64,000 nt of DNA, from NCBI GenBank assembly GCA_036877525.1, contig JAZGTH010000067.1, positions 5,150,501 through 5,214,500 of the forward strand. Reading direction: 5' to 3'. Below are positions 1-12,905 of the stretch, one piece after another (within the stretch, counting starts at the first letter, position 1; each line of letters opens with the position of its first letter). The position numbers and the translations under genes are program-made. Source of the stretch: Chromobotia macracanthus. Taxonomy: Eukaryota; Chordata; Actinopteri; Cypriniformes; Botiidae. The notes below the pieces were generated by a model. It was not told the origin of the DNA and made no database searches. It worked only from the letters and a program-made list of their open reading frames with translations.

Positions 1-1203
1 CTTTCCCGCTACGCTCACTGTTTTCAAATGCAAGTGCTGACATAATGATAAAACGTCAATAAAAGAAGATAAACGGACACGGACCTTTCATAAATAAATT
101 TGAGTTTAGCATGAACAGCCATACTTTGTTTGTCTGCCAGTTTTTAAATGTTTGGGGCAGAGATACAGGAGTGGACCTTCTCTGAGCGCTGGACCGCATC
201 TGAGGTACAACAGTCTCAGCTTTCCTCTCACCTTCACTGCAGCCAAACCAAATCTCTCAGACAGCATCATTTCAAAACGATGTACATGTTACCGTCTCCA
301 GCAAAAACAGGCCTGCACAACTATGAGTTATGAGTTTAGGTAAGTATGAGCCGAATATGAGGCCTTCATGTTTGCAGTAACAACTCTTTTATTCACAATA
401 CTTTTATTCATTGTATAAAACACAATTACATTTAAACTGAATATAAGACACTTTAAGTGGTATAACGCTATCAGCATTATGCTCTAGCATTGTGGCTGGT
501 TGCCAAGGCGTTGCTATGCAGCTGCTAATGTGCAAAGCGGTGTGGAACGAGCTATGGACTACAAAAAAACTATGAAACCTGATTCGCAATAACACCCCAC
601 AATTCCTAATAACCACTTACACAATAAACCGCTTGGAGCTGACGGTTAAAGCTTTGACCATCTCATTTGCTCTCTATTAAACGAATAACTGAATACAGCT
701 TTTTCAGCCTCAGTATCCGACTTCTCACTGCAGATTTCCTAGCCACAGTCTCTTTAAAGTTTACAACCGCAATCTGCTCATTATGATTAAAGACAAAAGT
801 TTTTTTAAGGGGCTGACAAAAACCGCAGATGTGTGTGCGAGCGTGTATGAAAACCACTGGTTTTGGCATTAGGCCTATGAAAAGTAAAACGTCTTTGATA
901 GTAAGACAGCAGGGTTTCCACCAGTAACACAGCAACGTCCCGATGACTCAAACACACTTTCAAACATGCTTTCGCCAAACCATCCCCACAGTTCAAAACA
1001 TCTACATTAGAACACCATTACAGTATATTTACCTTTACTGTACCATCAACATCCAGAGTTATTTTCTATTTAATCAGGGAATGATCAACTATCAACACAA
1101 TGTACACAGGGTGTGACAGATTATATGAATAATAAAACAGCATTTATGTTTTTGGACCTAGAGATATAATCAGTAACTCGAACCTGAGTTCCGTGGCTAG
1201 TTG
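1..1203. other. Non-coding stretch, nothing recognised
   Basis: AT-rich sequence with only short chance ORFs. None shows a domain, codon bias or splice context that I can support on either strand. Confidence 0.6.
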
Positions 1204-1209
1204 TGTGTG

Positions 1210-1245
<36 letters not shown>
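1204..1245. repeat. AT microsatellite
   Basis: (GT)3 runs into (AT)n with a single AA interruption. Confidence 0.9.
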
Positions 1246-1860
1246 AAATTGTAAAGGTTTTTGCATTTAGATCCTTACTGATAATTTGCACTTGCGCCAA
1301 TATAAACTCTTAGATTCTTCAAAGGATAAAGGGTCATTTTTAGCAGCCATTGACCCATCCAAGCAACAAAATACAGAGAACTGGGGTACGCTGGCTATGA
1401 ATGTCTCATTATTAACAAGAAACAGGTGTGCTTGGCAAGAAGCAAGGCAATAATTGCCATATATGTAACTGCTTTAATACAAGCATAGCCTGAAAATAAT
1501 TTGGCTGAAGTATAGAGAGGAGGAGGAGAGACACTCTGCACATTTTCAAACTCATGGATTTCAAAACTATATTCTCCACTTAAAGAAGAAAAGACTGAAT
1601 AACCTTTTAATTATTATCTCGGCAAGTGAGTTACATGTATTTGTTGGAAAGACCCTTTTCAGTGTCCCACAGCCTGCTTGAGTGCACTTATGGACCTACA
1701 AGGTTTGTGTGATACTGAGCAGGTTTATTCTTCAAGTTTATTATTAAGATACCACTCAATGAATATCATTGCATTAGAATGGTAAATGCTATAATTTATA
1801 CTATTGTACAACTGTACCATCTGATATCACCTCTTACAAAGACTAACATAGAAAGTTTTT

Positions 1861-1917
1861 GTAAAGCTGCTATGAAACAATATGGATTGTAAAAAGCGTT
1901 ATTAATAAATGTGAATT
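1861..1917 (+). repeat. Dispersed repeat tail (AAAGCTGCTNTGAAACAATAT type)
   Basis: It resembles the segment at 22484-22540: both read AAGCTGCT(A/T)TGAAAC(A/G)ATATG, then a run ending in a short AT-rich tail with ATAAA. The two share sequence and orientation. I recognise it as a dispersed teleost repeat 3' end but cannot name the family with confidence. Confidence 0.55.
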
Positions 1918-2764
1918 AGATTTAAAACATCAATCCAAGTGGCATTTGCAAATAAACTGGACCTTTTCCTCAGGTCATTAGTTCTGCAATCCATATTATT
2001 TTGGTAAAAATTAACTAAAATCGGGCAATTACACGAACAATCAGTGTTTCAGAGATGGTGGAGAGACCAATGTTACGGATTACAACTTCAAACCATCTTT
2101 GCAACCAGAAGTTCTCATGGTCTTATTTTTTAGTGCATGTATGAAGTCAGATCCCTGTAAATTCACAGAGGTGTCCTAGCAGAGTAACTACAGGTGTAAT
2201 TTATCATATTAACTAGTCATGATTCACTAAAATGTGACAAAAAGAAAGTTATTGAGAACCATATCAATTGTTTTATCATTTCAACCCTAACAAACATCTT
2301 CATGTGTAATGTAGGGCTTAAAAAGAGCATGTATGCTATCTTTCTATACAATAAATTCCACTTGGTTTGAAACTTGGTTTGAAACTTCGATATCTAATGA
2401 AGTGACAGTCATATATATTACTTTTTTACTGGCTTAATTATCTAAATATTTTCTGGGGCCACTGTAGGTGTCAAACAGTAAATGTCATGCTGCAAAATTC
2501 AACCCTATTATATATAAAACAGTGGATCTAAAATGTAAATTGTGTACATTGTAAGCCAAGCCATAAAGAGTGTGTGTGGTTGTGGTATTCACTACATTAT
2601 GAATACAAATGTTCCCACAAGTATAGTAATACCAGTAAATTTTGACCTTGTGGGACATTTTTGACGGTAAGGGGTGGGATTAGTGTAGGGGGTCAGAACA
2701 TACAGTTTGTATAATATAAAAACTATTACGTCTATGGGATGTCCCTATAAAACATAAAAACGCA

Positions 2765-2810
<46 letters not shown>

Positions 2811-3236
2811 TGAAAGGAAAACAGGATGATGGTATCTAGGGAGTTATGAATATCCTTGTGTGTTTGATATTGAATTGCAGGATACATTACAGGTGAGGTG
2901 AGTTCTTCCACCCTTTCACTAAATTATGACAAGAGAAAGCATGCAGTACAGTACAGCACACCGTAAGCTGCCTCTAGAGAGCACAGAGAATGCATCAGCA
3001 ATAAATCTGATACCCATTCATCTTTATCAGCAATCTGATCACTGTTTTACAATATCCGCACATGGGGGCAGCCACACGAGCATCTGAGGGAAGCATGTGA
3101 GGGAAGAGCAGACCTGTGAAGTGAGGCTGTAATGACGATAACAGACGTGAGGGTTAAAACGTCAGAAGCAGTACAGTGAATATTTAGAAGGGAGCGCCGC
3201 TTGTGTTCTCTTCCCCATTACGACACCAAATATGGT
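1918..3236. other. Intergenic, mainly non-coding with repeat debris
   Basis: Apart from the GT-tailed repeat it holds a short stretch at 2048-2089 (CAGAGATGGTGG…GTTACGGAT) that resembles 4261-4303, so both are probably pieces of one dispersed repeat. No gene is seen. Confidence 0.5.
2590..2808 (+). repeat. Dispersed repeat ending in GT/GA microsatellite
   Basis: It includes TTGTGGGACATTTTTGACGG, a GGGGTGGGATTAG segment and CTATGGGATGTCCC, followed by (GT)n(GA)n at 2765-2808. Related copies lie at about 25170-25418, 27395-27620 (opposite orientation) and 35110-35340, each next to a GT or CA run. Confidence 0.6.
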
Positions 3237-3336
3237 GCAGTCTACATTCACCCGGCATACGCTCAGTATAGCATACTACAATACTACTAATTTCTCCTGT
3301 ATGTACACTACACATAGTATGCATGTTCTCTATACT

Positions 3337-3410
3337 GTAGCTTAACTGGTAGAGCAATGCGTTAGCAACACAAAGGTTGTGGGTTTGATTCCCAGGGAAT
3401 ACAATGCAAA
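3337..3410 (+). mobile_element. tRNA-like SINE head fragment
   Basis: TAGCTTAACTGGTAGAGCA resembles the A box and GGTTTGATTCC (3382-3392) the B box of a tRNA promoter, correctly spaced. The flanks contain repeated GTATGC/CATAGTATGC motifs that read as a second repeat split by the insertion. It lacks a proper acceptor stem, so it is a SINE piece rather than a tRNA gene. Confidence 0.55.
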
Positions 3411-3520
3411 TACAATCATATTTGCCAAAATTTGCAAAATTTGATATCTAGTGTATACTGCACAGTATGCAGTAAAACCTACACTAGTGTTCTGTTCGAA
3501 CACAGCCCAAATCATTTGAG

Positions 3521-6123
3521 GATTTGAAATACAAAAGTCCTAACAAGTCCCCAAAGCATCAGTGCGGCAGGAAAAAGAGGGCAGGTGTGTGTGTGTTGGG
3601 ACGAGATACACACAGCTGTCTCATCACAAGACCGCAGGAAGCCCTCCAGTCAGAGCGAGACTATTCTCAGAGACTTTAAACCCACACATGAGAGCAATCT
3701 GAGCTGCTAGTGAAGAAGAAGTGATATGACTGGAATATTAATTCCACATCAGAGCCAGACAGACCATACTAACGTCATTTTGGGCGTCTTTAAAGATTAA
3801 CCAAATCCTACAGTAACTGCGCACCCAAGAAGGCTACAGGTTTTCATCGATACAGACTGTAATATTACTTGACAACGATAGATAAATAGATAAAGCTAAA
3901 CGAGATTGATCATATCTGGTCATTAATTCACAAATTGGTTGATCAGATAATAGAATTGTTGATAAAAGCTGACAGTACAGCACTGGGTCATGATTGTGTT
4001 GTACTCCTAAAGTTACTAAAGACTGCCCTCTTGTGGCTCCCAACATTGTTCAACATTGAAATCACAACATTGGTCCTGGGGACAAAAAGCAGAACATATT
4101 TAAAGCTGCAAGTTGTACCTTTTTTAGTTTTTTGATGTCCTGATTCGCAGGAAACTTTAAGCCTATTTGAACTGTCGGGTCCGATTTCCAGGGAAATATC
4201 AGTCTGGTACCATTTGATGCAAGAAAAATTATGTAAAGTCACCTGCAATATTGTTTCACACAGAAATGGTGACAGAGAGGCAATAGTTACGGATTTCAAC
4301 TTGATAATGATAAATGTTTAACACTCTGTTTGGGGAGTATAAAACAAACAGTCATGTCCCCAGTTTTCACTATGTCCTGAATTTCCACAGTGAGTGTGCT
4401 ACTGTCTCCATGTATGTGCACAGAAACGCTGCCAATCTACAGAACATGATGTGAATGAGGGCATTTACTCTCGAAAACCCTTTCAAACAAATTATAAACT
4501 CAAAGGAAATCATTTCCTGGCATTTTTAAAACTATGGTTAAACATTTTTTTAAAGAACAGGATTGATTTGTTGACTACTTTCCACTATCAAACGCAAATC
4601 ATCTACCGTTCATGACCACTAAGCGTCGCTGTTGTTCATTTTGTAACAGAACACGTACATGTATTTGGCTTGGACGAAATTCACCAGCTCTTAAGCAAAC
4701 AGCTCTGCAGCAGTTATTTACATACTTGGGAAGAGAATTAAAAGCTTAATGTTAAAAGCGTATGTATCAATTTCGTATAGCAGTATATTTCCAACCCTTT
4801 CCAAAATTAGAGAATCTCTATTATTACAATAAACATGAAGGTCACAAATCAGAGTTCACTGTGAGAAGACTGACCTCAGCAAACAAATTAAAGGCAACAG
4901 TAGAAATAAAACCTAAACTGGAAGAGAAACAGAATCTGACAGCAGACGCAATAGTCCTCTTTGAACGTAACTGAGGACGTCATCACGTTTGGAAAACTTG
5001 ACAAACTTACACAATATAACAACAAAAAGACCTGACAGCGTTTGTTTAGTCAGAGCCTGGTTTTAACAGAGTGAAAAAACACTGCAGTTTAAATGGGAAA
5101 TAAGTTAAATCATCTGAAAGGTTTCTGGTATTATAAACTTGAATTTGCCATTATAAATTAGCAGCAGAGTCCATTTAAAATAAGTAATAAATCATTTTAA
5201 AATAATTAAACAAATATAATATATAAAATTGTATAATATTAACAGGGTAGAACAGGCAGAATCAGTCAATCACAACTCTTTGTGCAAACGTGTTATGAAA
5301 GTGAACAATTCTATCTTCAGTGGGACAATTTGTTTTCCCTCTGGGTGTTCCCCTAAAAGGTCCTATTCCAGACCGGGCTCTGCTCTTCTGCAGCTGAGAC
5401 TCAGATCTGTGAGGTGGAACATTACAGGAGGACTGAAGCTGTCTACTGGGCAATGAGGTGTATAATAAAGGAAACCCAGAGGTCTTGAGAAGGTCAACAG
5501 TAATGGCTACCCTTCCAAACTCATCCACATATACACACACACACTAGCAGCAAGGAACATGGTCTATCTAACTGTGCGCATATGCTTTAAATCCATAAGG
5601 AATATTGTGACATAACACTTTCTTAGGGTGTTATTAGATAACGTTTGTTAATTTCACAGACTGTACTGTACAGCTGACAATTAACTACACAATAGCCTGG
5701 CATGTTTAATGTCATTTCTAATATCTGAAAACAGAAATGTAAGAACAATAATAAAACATTTCAAACTGGTTTCCAAACACATACAATGCAGACGGATGTA
5801 TCTGCACAAATTGCAATTAAAGGCTTCATATTATTTCCAAAGCAACACACGCTTGTTGTCCGACAGCATTGTGATAACTCTGGCCCATAGAGTCTGTGCT
5901 TAACAATATTTATTCTTCTGAGCTAAACTCAGCGTGACAACGTACAAGATGATTTATGCAAGAACAAGCAAAAGATAAACAAAACATCTCTTAGTCAGCT
6001 GCCGCCCAGAGACATTTAACATGCATTTACAAGAAGCAGCATTATAAGAGTGGAAGGATCGGTCAGCATATATCAGATTGCTTAAGGAAAATAAAACCAC
6101 CAGGATATTTGCTGGCTTATTGT
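3521..6123. other. Intergenic, nothing coding recognised
   Basis: AT-rich unique sequence with a fragment at about 4261-4303 related to 2048-2089. ORFs here are under about 105 codons and without recognisable similarity. Confidence 0.5.
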
Positions 6124-6390
6124 GAGAGGACATGTTTCTGGATCAACACCATTGTTGGTCCTGGGAAAACATCATCAACCAATCAGATTGTAGGATTAGT
6201 CTTAGGTTTAATGTTAAATTTAGGTCTGGGTTAGGGGCTCATACAGCACTCTTTTCAACCTGTTATTTCCCTGTGATTGTAGGGTACATTTGTTAGTTTT
6301 TGGTAAGAAATGTTGTTCCAGGATTAACAAAAGATTACTACAATGACATCTGTCAACCAGGTGCAACATTACACACCATAAATGTTTAGT
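6124..6390 (-). repeat. Dispersed repeat, copy A (inverted relative to 21887-22180)
   Basis: It contains CAACCAATCAGATTGTAGGA and TTAGGTTTAATGTTAAATTT. The reverse complement of about 22060-22130 matches it closely (CAACCAAT.GGATTGTAGGA). Both copies carry a GTTGGTCC/TTGTTGGCC segment, suggesting a foldback element of roughly 270-300 bp. Confidence 0.5.
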
Positions 6391-7230
6391 CAAGCTACAT
6401 GGGCCAATTATAATGATGATTTTAATGTCAGTATACGAAAAGGATGCATCCACTTCTTCAATTCCCTTACACAAACACCAGCGACTCTGTAAAGGACTCT
6501 GTAAAAACTTTTTGCTGAAACAAATCTGTTTCCCTTCCCTTCTGTGGATCATTGGCCTGCCGGATGATCCAACTGTGCTGGAGCTTCTGCTTACGGTTGG
6601 ATAAGCAAACAATCTCCTTGAATTGCGCAGAGCAAAAATTTATGGTTCAATTTAATTGTCTGGGACTTCAGACAGAAAAGCAAATCCACAACATCACCCT
6701 TACCGTGTAATTTTGCGTCTGCTATAGAAGTGAAGCGCTATTGCTGTCGGCACATGGGCTGTCACAGACGATGGCGTCGTGAACCGGATTCAATGCACAT
6801 TGTTATTATTGAATAATAATCGATCAGGCGTGTTAAACACGTTAATTGAGTAATTTCTCTAAATTGCATTTACTGTATTATAAGGGAAAAGCATTATAAT
6901 TATGGTTTTCTATAGACATAAGCATTACTACTTTTGAAACGCTATTCAGTCGGGCTGCTTGCGTTTACTTTCTCACTCTCTGAAGTTTATGGTTATTTTT
7001 TGTTTTGTTTTGTATCTATTCGCTGCATTTGTTGCGACTCGAAAATAAAGCTTTTATATTATGAAGTTTTATAAACAAAGTTGATAAAAGTGGCCACCTG
7101 CCGCAAAGTTTACACGACACTTTCTGGTTATTAATTGATGATTATGAACACGACACGCTGTGTAGCTTGATTTATACATTTATATAACTCGTTTTACATT
7201 TATATACAAGGATAATATTTGTCAAATATT

Positions 7231-7298
7231 GAGACGCCGCTGGGCGCGCGCGCGGCGCGGCGCGGCGCGTTGCGTTGCGCGCGTGCGTTGCGCGCAGC
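7231..7298. other. Very GC-rich CpG/GCGC tract in AT-rich surroundings
   Basis: About 68 bases are nearly all G/C with repeated GCGCGGC and TTGCGTTGCGCGC units. Alternating GC favours Z-DNA. It could mark an unmethylated island or the promoter of an unseen transcript, but no splice or ORF evidence joins it to a gene. Confidence 0.6.
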
Positions 7299-7452
7299 TT
7301 CATTGATTGTAAGAGGAGAGATCAGATCTAATGTCGATCACAAGCATCAATCATTCAGCTATAAACGCATCTGAATACGCATTTGTTATGATGCACATAC
7401 ACAACAGTGCATTAAAACGATCAACGCAGGTTATTTGCAGCGTTTGCGCTGT

Positions 7453-7506
7453 TTATTATTATTATTATTATTACCAGTGCGTTATTATTATTATTATTAT
7501 TATTAC
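7453..7506 (+). repeat. Two TTA microsatellite blocks, apparent local duplication
   Basis: (TTA)n followed by CCAGTGCG, then (TTA)n again followed by CCGCAC: two similar blocks in tandem. Confidence 0.85.
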
Positions 7507-8200
7507 CGCACTTATAACGGTGCGCCATCATAAGTGAGCTTCATCAAGTCTGTGCTCGACCAGCTGATTCCAACAAACCTTTTCATTTGGTTAATTTAAG
7601 GTGGTTAATTTAACAAGTGCTATTCTCTAAGGGCCAGTGAGTATAAACTTTGCTCGTTAAATAAAGCAGATAAGTAAACAGAGGTATAATTTGTTTACTT
7701 AAGTTCTTTTCCGAGCCATTAGGCTTTAGTTAAAGTCTGAGATTCGTTCTCAAAAACGCAGAATATAAACACAGTCAGTCCCATTAAAATGAGCACTGCA
7801 CAATCAGATAGGATACACACAAGTCATAATATAAAGGTTGTGGTTTTATGTTTGGCGGTGCACTTAATATTGTGAATGAAGAAAATGTAAACTTTCTTTT
7901 TGGCACTGCAGTGGCTTCGTACGTTTCAGAAATTGCTTTATATCTCATTGCACAGAAATGTCTGCAGCTGCGCTACATTGACTTTTATGATATTCATACC
8001 TCTGATGACGTAAACAATGTGGTGCTGTCTAACAAACATGCTGTTTGTGTCCTGATGACATCTGAATTTTTCTTTTCTTTCTCTCCCTCCCTTCTTTCTC
8101 TGAAGTCACGTTGTGAACTTTTCCATCTCATTTTATGTACAGGTTACCATACTGTTAAACATGACACAAAACATGTCACATTTACAGTGTATTGCTCAGT
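7507..8200. other. Intergenic; one chance ORF only
   Basis: A 118-codon open frame at 7848-8204 crosses into the adjoining tandem array and has no recognisable domain. I do not consider it a gene. Confidence 0.5.
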
Positions 8201-8716
8201 TTAGTTTCCTCTTTACTAAGTTAGTTTCCTTTACTTAGTTTCCTCTTTACTAAGTTAGTTTCCATTAGTTTCCTCTTTACTAAGTTAGTTTCCTTTACTT
8301 AGTTTCCTCTTTACTAAGTTAGTTTCCTCTTTATCAAGTTAGTTTCCTTAGTTTCCTCTTTACTAAGTTAGTTTCCATTACTTAGTTTCCTCTTTACTAA
8401 GTTAGTTTCCTCTTTACTAAGTTAGTAAAGAGGAAACTAAGGAAACTAAGTTAGTTTCCTCTTTATTAAGTTAGTTTCCTTAGTTTCCTCTTTACTAAGT
8501 TAGTTTCCTCTTTACTAAGTTAGTTTCCTTTACTTAGTTTCCTCTTTACTAAGTTAGTTTCCTCTTTACTAAGTTAGTTTCCTTAGTTTCCTCTTTACTA
8601 AGTTAGTTTCCTCTTTATCAAGTTAGTTTCCTTAGTTTCCTCTTTACTAAGTTAGTTTCCTTTACTTTACTTAGTTTCCTCTTACTAAGTTACTTTACTT
8701 AGTTTCCTCTTTACTA
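8201..8716 (+). repeat. Tandem array of a 20-bp unit (TTAGTTTCCTCTTTACTAAG)
   Basis: About 25 units, many truncated, with variants such as TTTACT insertions and TTATCAAG. Units are mostly in one orientation, but 8422-8449 is inverted. It is a minisatellite without coding capacity. Confidence 0.95.
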
Positions 8717-8760
8717 TGGTTCTAGGAGGTCAGGGTTCGGCTAGTTAACTTAAACACTTA

Positions 8761-9082
8761 CCCAGCTAACAGTTTTAGGTTAAGAATGTTTTCTTAACAT
8801 TTCCATTAAGTAATTAAAAGTTAAAAATGTTGAAAGTTCAAGGAATGTTCAAAACATCTATTTTTTTAGACATTGTATTAACGTTACTGTTTGGTTATAA
8901 GAACGTTATTTAAACTTTTAAATTCTGTAACTTTTTTAAAATGTTCCATTAACAACTTAAGAATAATGTTTTTGATATGATGTATTGTCAATAAATGTTG
9001 TAAGTTATTGCAAGAATGTTTTTTGATAACTTGAGAACTTTTGGAGAACATTAGCTAATGTTCTAAGAATGTTTCCTGTTAG
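8761..9082. mobile_element. Palindromic MITE-like element (CCCAGCTAAC family), copy 1
   Basis: It starts CCCAGCTAAC, continues GTTTTAGGTTAAGAATG and ends near GTTTCCTGTTAG. The interior carries AGAACGTTATT and TAATGTT motifs shared by all copies. The family is nearly self-complementary, so copies look alike in either orientation. The best complete example is 32769-33069. Confidence 0.7.
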
Positions 9083-12000
9083 TAATGTTTCCAGGTAGTC
9101 CCTGCTAATAGTTGCTGTAATTAATACATTATGAGGGTGAAATGCATGTTTCTAAATATTTCATATTTACAGCCATTCCAAAGTATCCATGTATTCTGAT
9201 TAGTTGATGTCTTTTTGTTGATGATGGCTTACATTTATCATGTCTAACACAACTGCTGTCTTCGACTCCACAGCTCTGCATAGACTCTAGTGAAGGCCTG
9301 TGCATGTTCTTATGTTGTCATCATCAGCCAATCAGCAATCGCCAGGATGTCATTTTCCTGTGCTTCCAGATTAATCAGTCGTGTGACATTTGCAGCTCAG
9401 GTGATTGGCTCCAAAAACGTATTGTGGAATTGAATGCCCGTGAAGCAGAATTGACAGCAACCAGCTGAGCAACTGTCATCAAGATGAATGAGAATGCTTG
9501 CACATAGCTTTATAATAGAACATTATATAACACGCTACCGTATAGAAAAGTATTTAGGTTGAGAACCATCCTAAACGTTCTCACCAGTCTCAAAGCTTTA
9601 TTGTGAGGAAAGCAGGACTTCTCGTGAGCCAAGGCTCTCAATCAGACCACTGGAATCCATCTGGTGGGGTTTAATCCACATCTCCTTTCCCAAATGTGGT
9701 CTTCTGCACACTGGATGACACGGGGGCTACATTTATAATTCATTAACAGCTGAACTGGGTAAGCATCACCACGCATTACTTTATTAAAATAGATGAATGT
9801 TTTTGGAGAACTGGCCCCAACATTGCTCGCACAGCGCTTTGTTAATTACCAAAATCGGCACTGTGTTAAAGTGAATTAAAAAACACTGGTGGTGTGAATC
9901 CAAATAGTGCTTCAGTGCTGGGGATTTCAAGCTGATGTAGGATATACACTGCAGTTTCCAACATGAATTATTTGTGTCTGAATAGGTTAGTGGTTTTAAA
10001 ATGGAGTTTCAAGATATCAGTGATCAATTAATCTTGACATTCTTCTTCACCATCACCTCTACAGAAGATTCCATTTAGATAAGCAGAAGCACAACAGGAG
10101 CGAGTGAGATTGACAAGGCCTTTATCTTATGCCCATAAAAACAGACCCACGCCACAGCCGAGGTTCTTCAGGAGATGTTCTCATTGTCTGCTGAAAGAGA
10201 AAAGCCCGCAGACCTCCGATTCAAGCGCCAGACGTGGCACACGGTATTGTTGGTTTTTGAATTGAAGCAGAACTACTGCAAAAAAAATTCACTCGTTGAT
10301 GGACCTGCAGAAACATGCTGCTGGCACTGATCTGCATTTTAAGTGTTTAAAGGAAACATGAAATAAAAATTGATCCTATTTACTTTCCTAATGCTCTCCT
10401 GGTTTTATTGTGAACGGTTCATTGCCATATATTATTCTGAAGAAAACAAAAAATGTTTGACTTTCATCAAAATAAAATAACTCGCTCCACCTCTGAAATG
10501 ACGTTCCTGGTTGGCTGATGTCACCTAAGAAGGCTTATAATATCTGGAGAAAGCATTCACATATATGTAAATGACATTTCAAATTAAATGGATTGCTAAA
10601 GTAATGGTTCACTCCAAAATGAAAATTTCTTTTATAACTTACACACCCTAACGCCATCCTGTAATGTATGACTTTCTTTCTTTAGACGAACACAATCAGA
10701 GTTATATTAAATTAAGTTATATTAAGATTTTGGCTCTCAGTGAATGGTGACCGAGATATTAAAGATAAATATTTAATACTTAAAGCTAATGAAGTGATCA
10801 ATACATCACATATCCATGTAAACAAACAGACCAGAGTCCCAATTCAAATATGGCGGCATGTCAATAACGTCAAATCCCATTGGTTTTCATCAACGCATAT
10901 GATGACACACAAGAACCAATAAGAATTAAACTTCATCGTGCCACCGTTGATGTGAAACAATTTAAATTGTCGAACAATCATAGTAATTGACTTACTGCTG
11001 TAGACTTACTCTAAGTTCCTAACTTTAACAGCCACCTGTTTAGGTGACTGGGTCGCATACATAACATACAGATTGTCCTGTAATTTGTGGGTGAGGAAGG
11101 AGAATGTAAATGTACATTTACTGTAGTACATCTAACAAAAACAAAACAAAATGACTCATTGTGTAACACCGTAATTGTGTCATTACATTCTGTATGCACA
11201 TTCTCTTCCACAGGATGATCAAAACATCTCTTTTCATGGGGAAATGCTGGAATACATTAAACAGATCTGAGCTTCAGATGACCAAAGCACTAGGTCTCCA
11301 GGTATCATTTTCACAGGTGCATCAGATGTTGTTCTGTGGTAATAATGTGCTTTGGTGTGGACAGAGATAATGCAGAACCAAAACAACAGAACCTCGTAAT
11401 GCAAATATCATCACAATTGCAGCTATTGAGAACACCTTTATAGTCCCACACCTGCAGAATTTTCAACCCTGTCTGTGTCGACATCATCAGCCAGCAAAGA
11501 GAGCTATTTATTTCACAGACATGAGTGGCTACTCTTCTAAACAAAGACGCTGGGCGTATCAGAACAACAACATTAGCGTCCAGGCTACACAGGCAGACGA
11601 ATCACAACCCTCGAGGGCCTTCTGTCTGAATGGAGAAAAATAGGAAACAGAGACAACAGAATTCGTTTGCAGAAGGTAAGTGTCTGTATTCATGAATGTC
11701 CAGATGAGGAACTCTCCTGTTTAGCACATCACAGACTTGTGTTGCATTATCACGGCTTTGATTAGCCTAGCTAATGAATTAATGTGAGCCCACATTAAAA
11801 CAGCCAAGTTGCCCAGGTCAGGAATAATGTGTGGACACCACAGAAGAGCAATACACAAACAAGTGTTTGAGACTGAGTGAAGTACGAAAACCTTTTCACT
11901 GATTATTATTAAATTAAAAAGTAGTTCAGGTGGTTAGTGGTGATACCTAAGTTAAGCAACACTGTTACTATTGGATATACTTGGGGTTAGAGGCTTCTTT

Positions 12001-12368
12001 TAACCCCTAATCCAGTGGGCACAACAGAATATTCTAGAATTTGGCATAACTAGAAAGAAATATAGTTGTTATAAAATTACCCAAACACCAAGAAATCGTT
12101 ATTTCTTGCTTGTTTAGTCTTATTAGTTATTTTAATGCTCGTTTTGTCTCATTTTAAATAATTCAGAGTCATCTTGAAAGTTTGTTGAGGTCCTGGCCCC
12201 CTGGTTGATAAACCCCATGTATTAAGCTAAATATTTGTTTTAAGGACATGCAATTGGTAGGAAATTAAATTTGGCATTCAATTGTGCCACTAATCGATGA
12301 GGGGTGCTTTTATCTTGGGTATCAGACTTAATTGTTTTACCTGGTGGGGTAAAATCATACCTAACTGA
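9083..12368. other. Intergenic; dispersed-repeat fragment only
   Basis: About 10598-10700 (GGTTCACTCCAAAATGAAAAT… GACTTTCTTTCTTTAGACG) belongs to a very common cyprinid dispersed repeat also seen at 23634 and, reversed, at 44391. Nothing coding is recognised in the rest. Confidence 0.5.
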
Positions 12369-12709
12369 GGGGGCAGTTGTGGCCTACTGGTAAGTCGGGC
12401 TTGTGATCAGAAGGTTGCTGGTTCGATTCCAGCACTGGCAGGTGGCAACCTAACCCCCGATTACTCCCCGGGCACAGCAGTGTGCTGCCCACTGCTCTGG
12501 ATGTGTGTTCTGGATGCACGACTTGCAGTGTGTTCACTCCTCACCAGTGATGGGTTAAATGGGTTAATCTGAGCAATGTCTGAAACTTGTATTGTGAGCA
12601 CTTATTGTGTCTAGTTGCCTCTTCAGGTTGACTCGCTTGTTGTATTCCGCACTTGTAAGTCGCTTTGGATAAAAGCGTCTGCTAAATGAATAAATGTAAA
12701 TGTAAATGC
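12369..12709 (+). mobile_element. tRNA-derived SINE, near full length
   Basis: The head begins GGGGGCAGTTGTGGCC with A-box-like sequence and a B box GGTTCGATTCC at 12420-12430. A central unique body follows, then the tail GTCGCTTTGGATAAAAGCG plus TCTGCTAAATG, and finally short ATGTAA repeats. That tail is shared by many teleost SINEs and their partner LINEs. Orientation is +. Confidence 0.85.
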
Positions 12710-12793
12710 AGAGGTCACATTACGGGTATGGGATACCATATCTGACAAAATGTCACTTTCACTTATCTTGGGACCAGAATATACAGAAAAGGG

Positions 12794-12905
12794 GCTAGTA
12801 ACCACCCAAGACACCTTAGTAACCCCATAGCAACACACTAACAACCACTCAGAACACCTTAGCGACCACATAGCATAGCTCTGGCATCACCCACAACACT
12901 CTTGC
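12794..12905 (+). repeat. Low-complexity repeat of CCATAGCAACACACTAACAACC type
   Basis: Degenerate tandem of about 10-12 bp phrases (AGCAACAC, AACAACCACT, AGAACACCTTAG). A related stretch is at 15455-15605. Confidence 0.6.

Noticed and set aside
3337..3410. tRNA gene
   Set aside because: Box A and B are present, but the acceptor stem does not pair and the B box is degenerate. It fits a SINE head.
7848..8204. 118-codon ORF
   Set aside because: No domain, a polypyrimidine-driven C-terminal part and an end in the tandem array; probably chance.
12369..12440. tRNA gene
   Set aside because: It is the head of a SINE whose body and typical tail follow directly.
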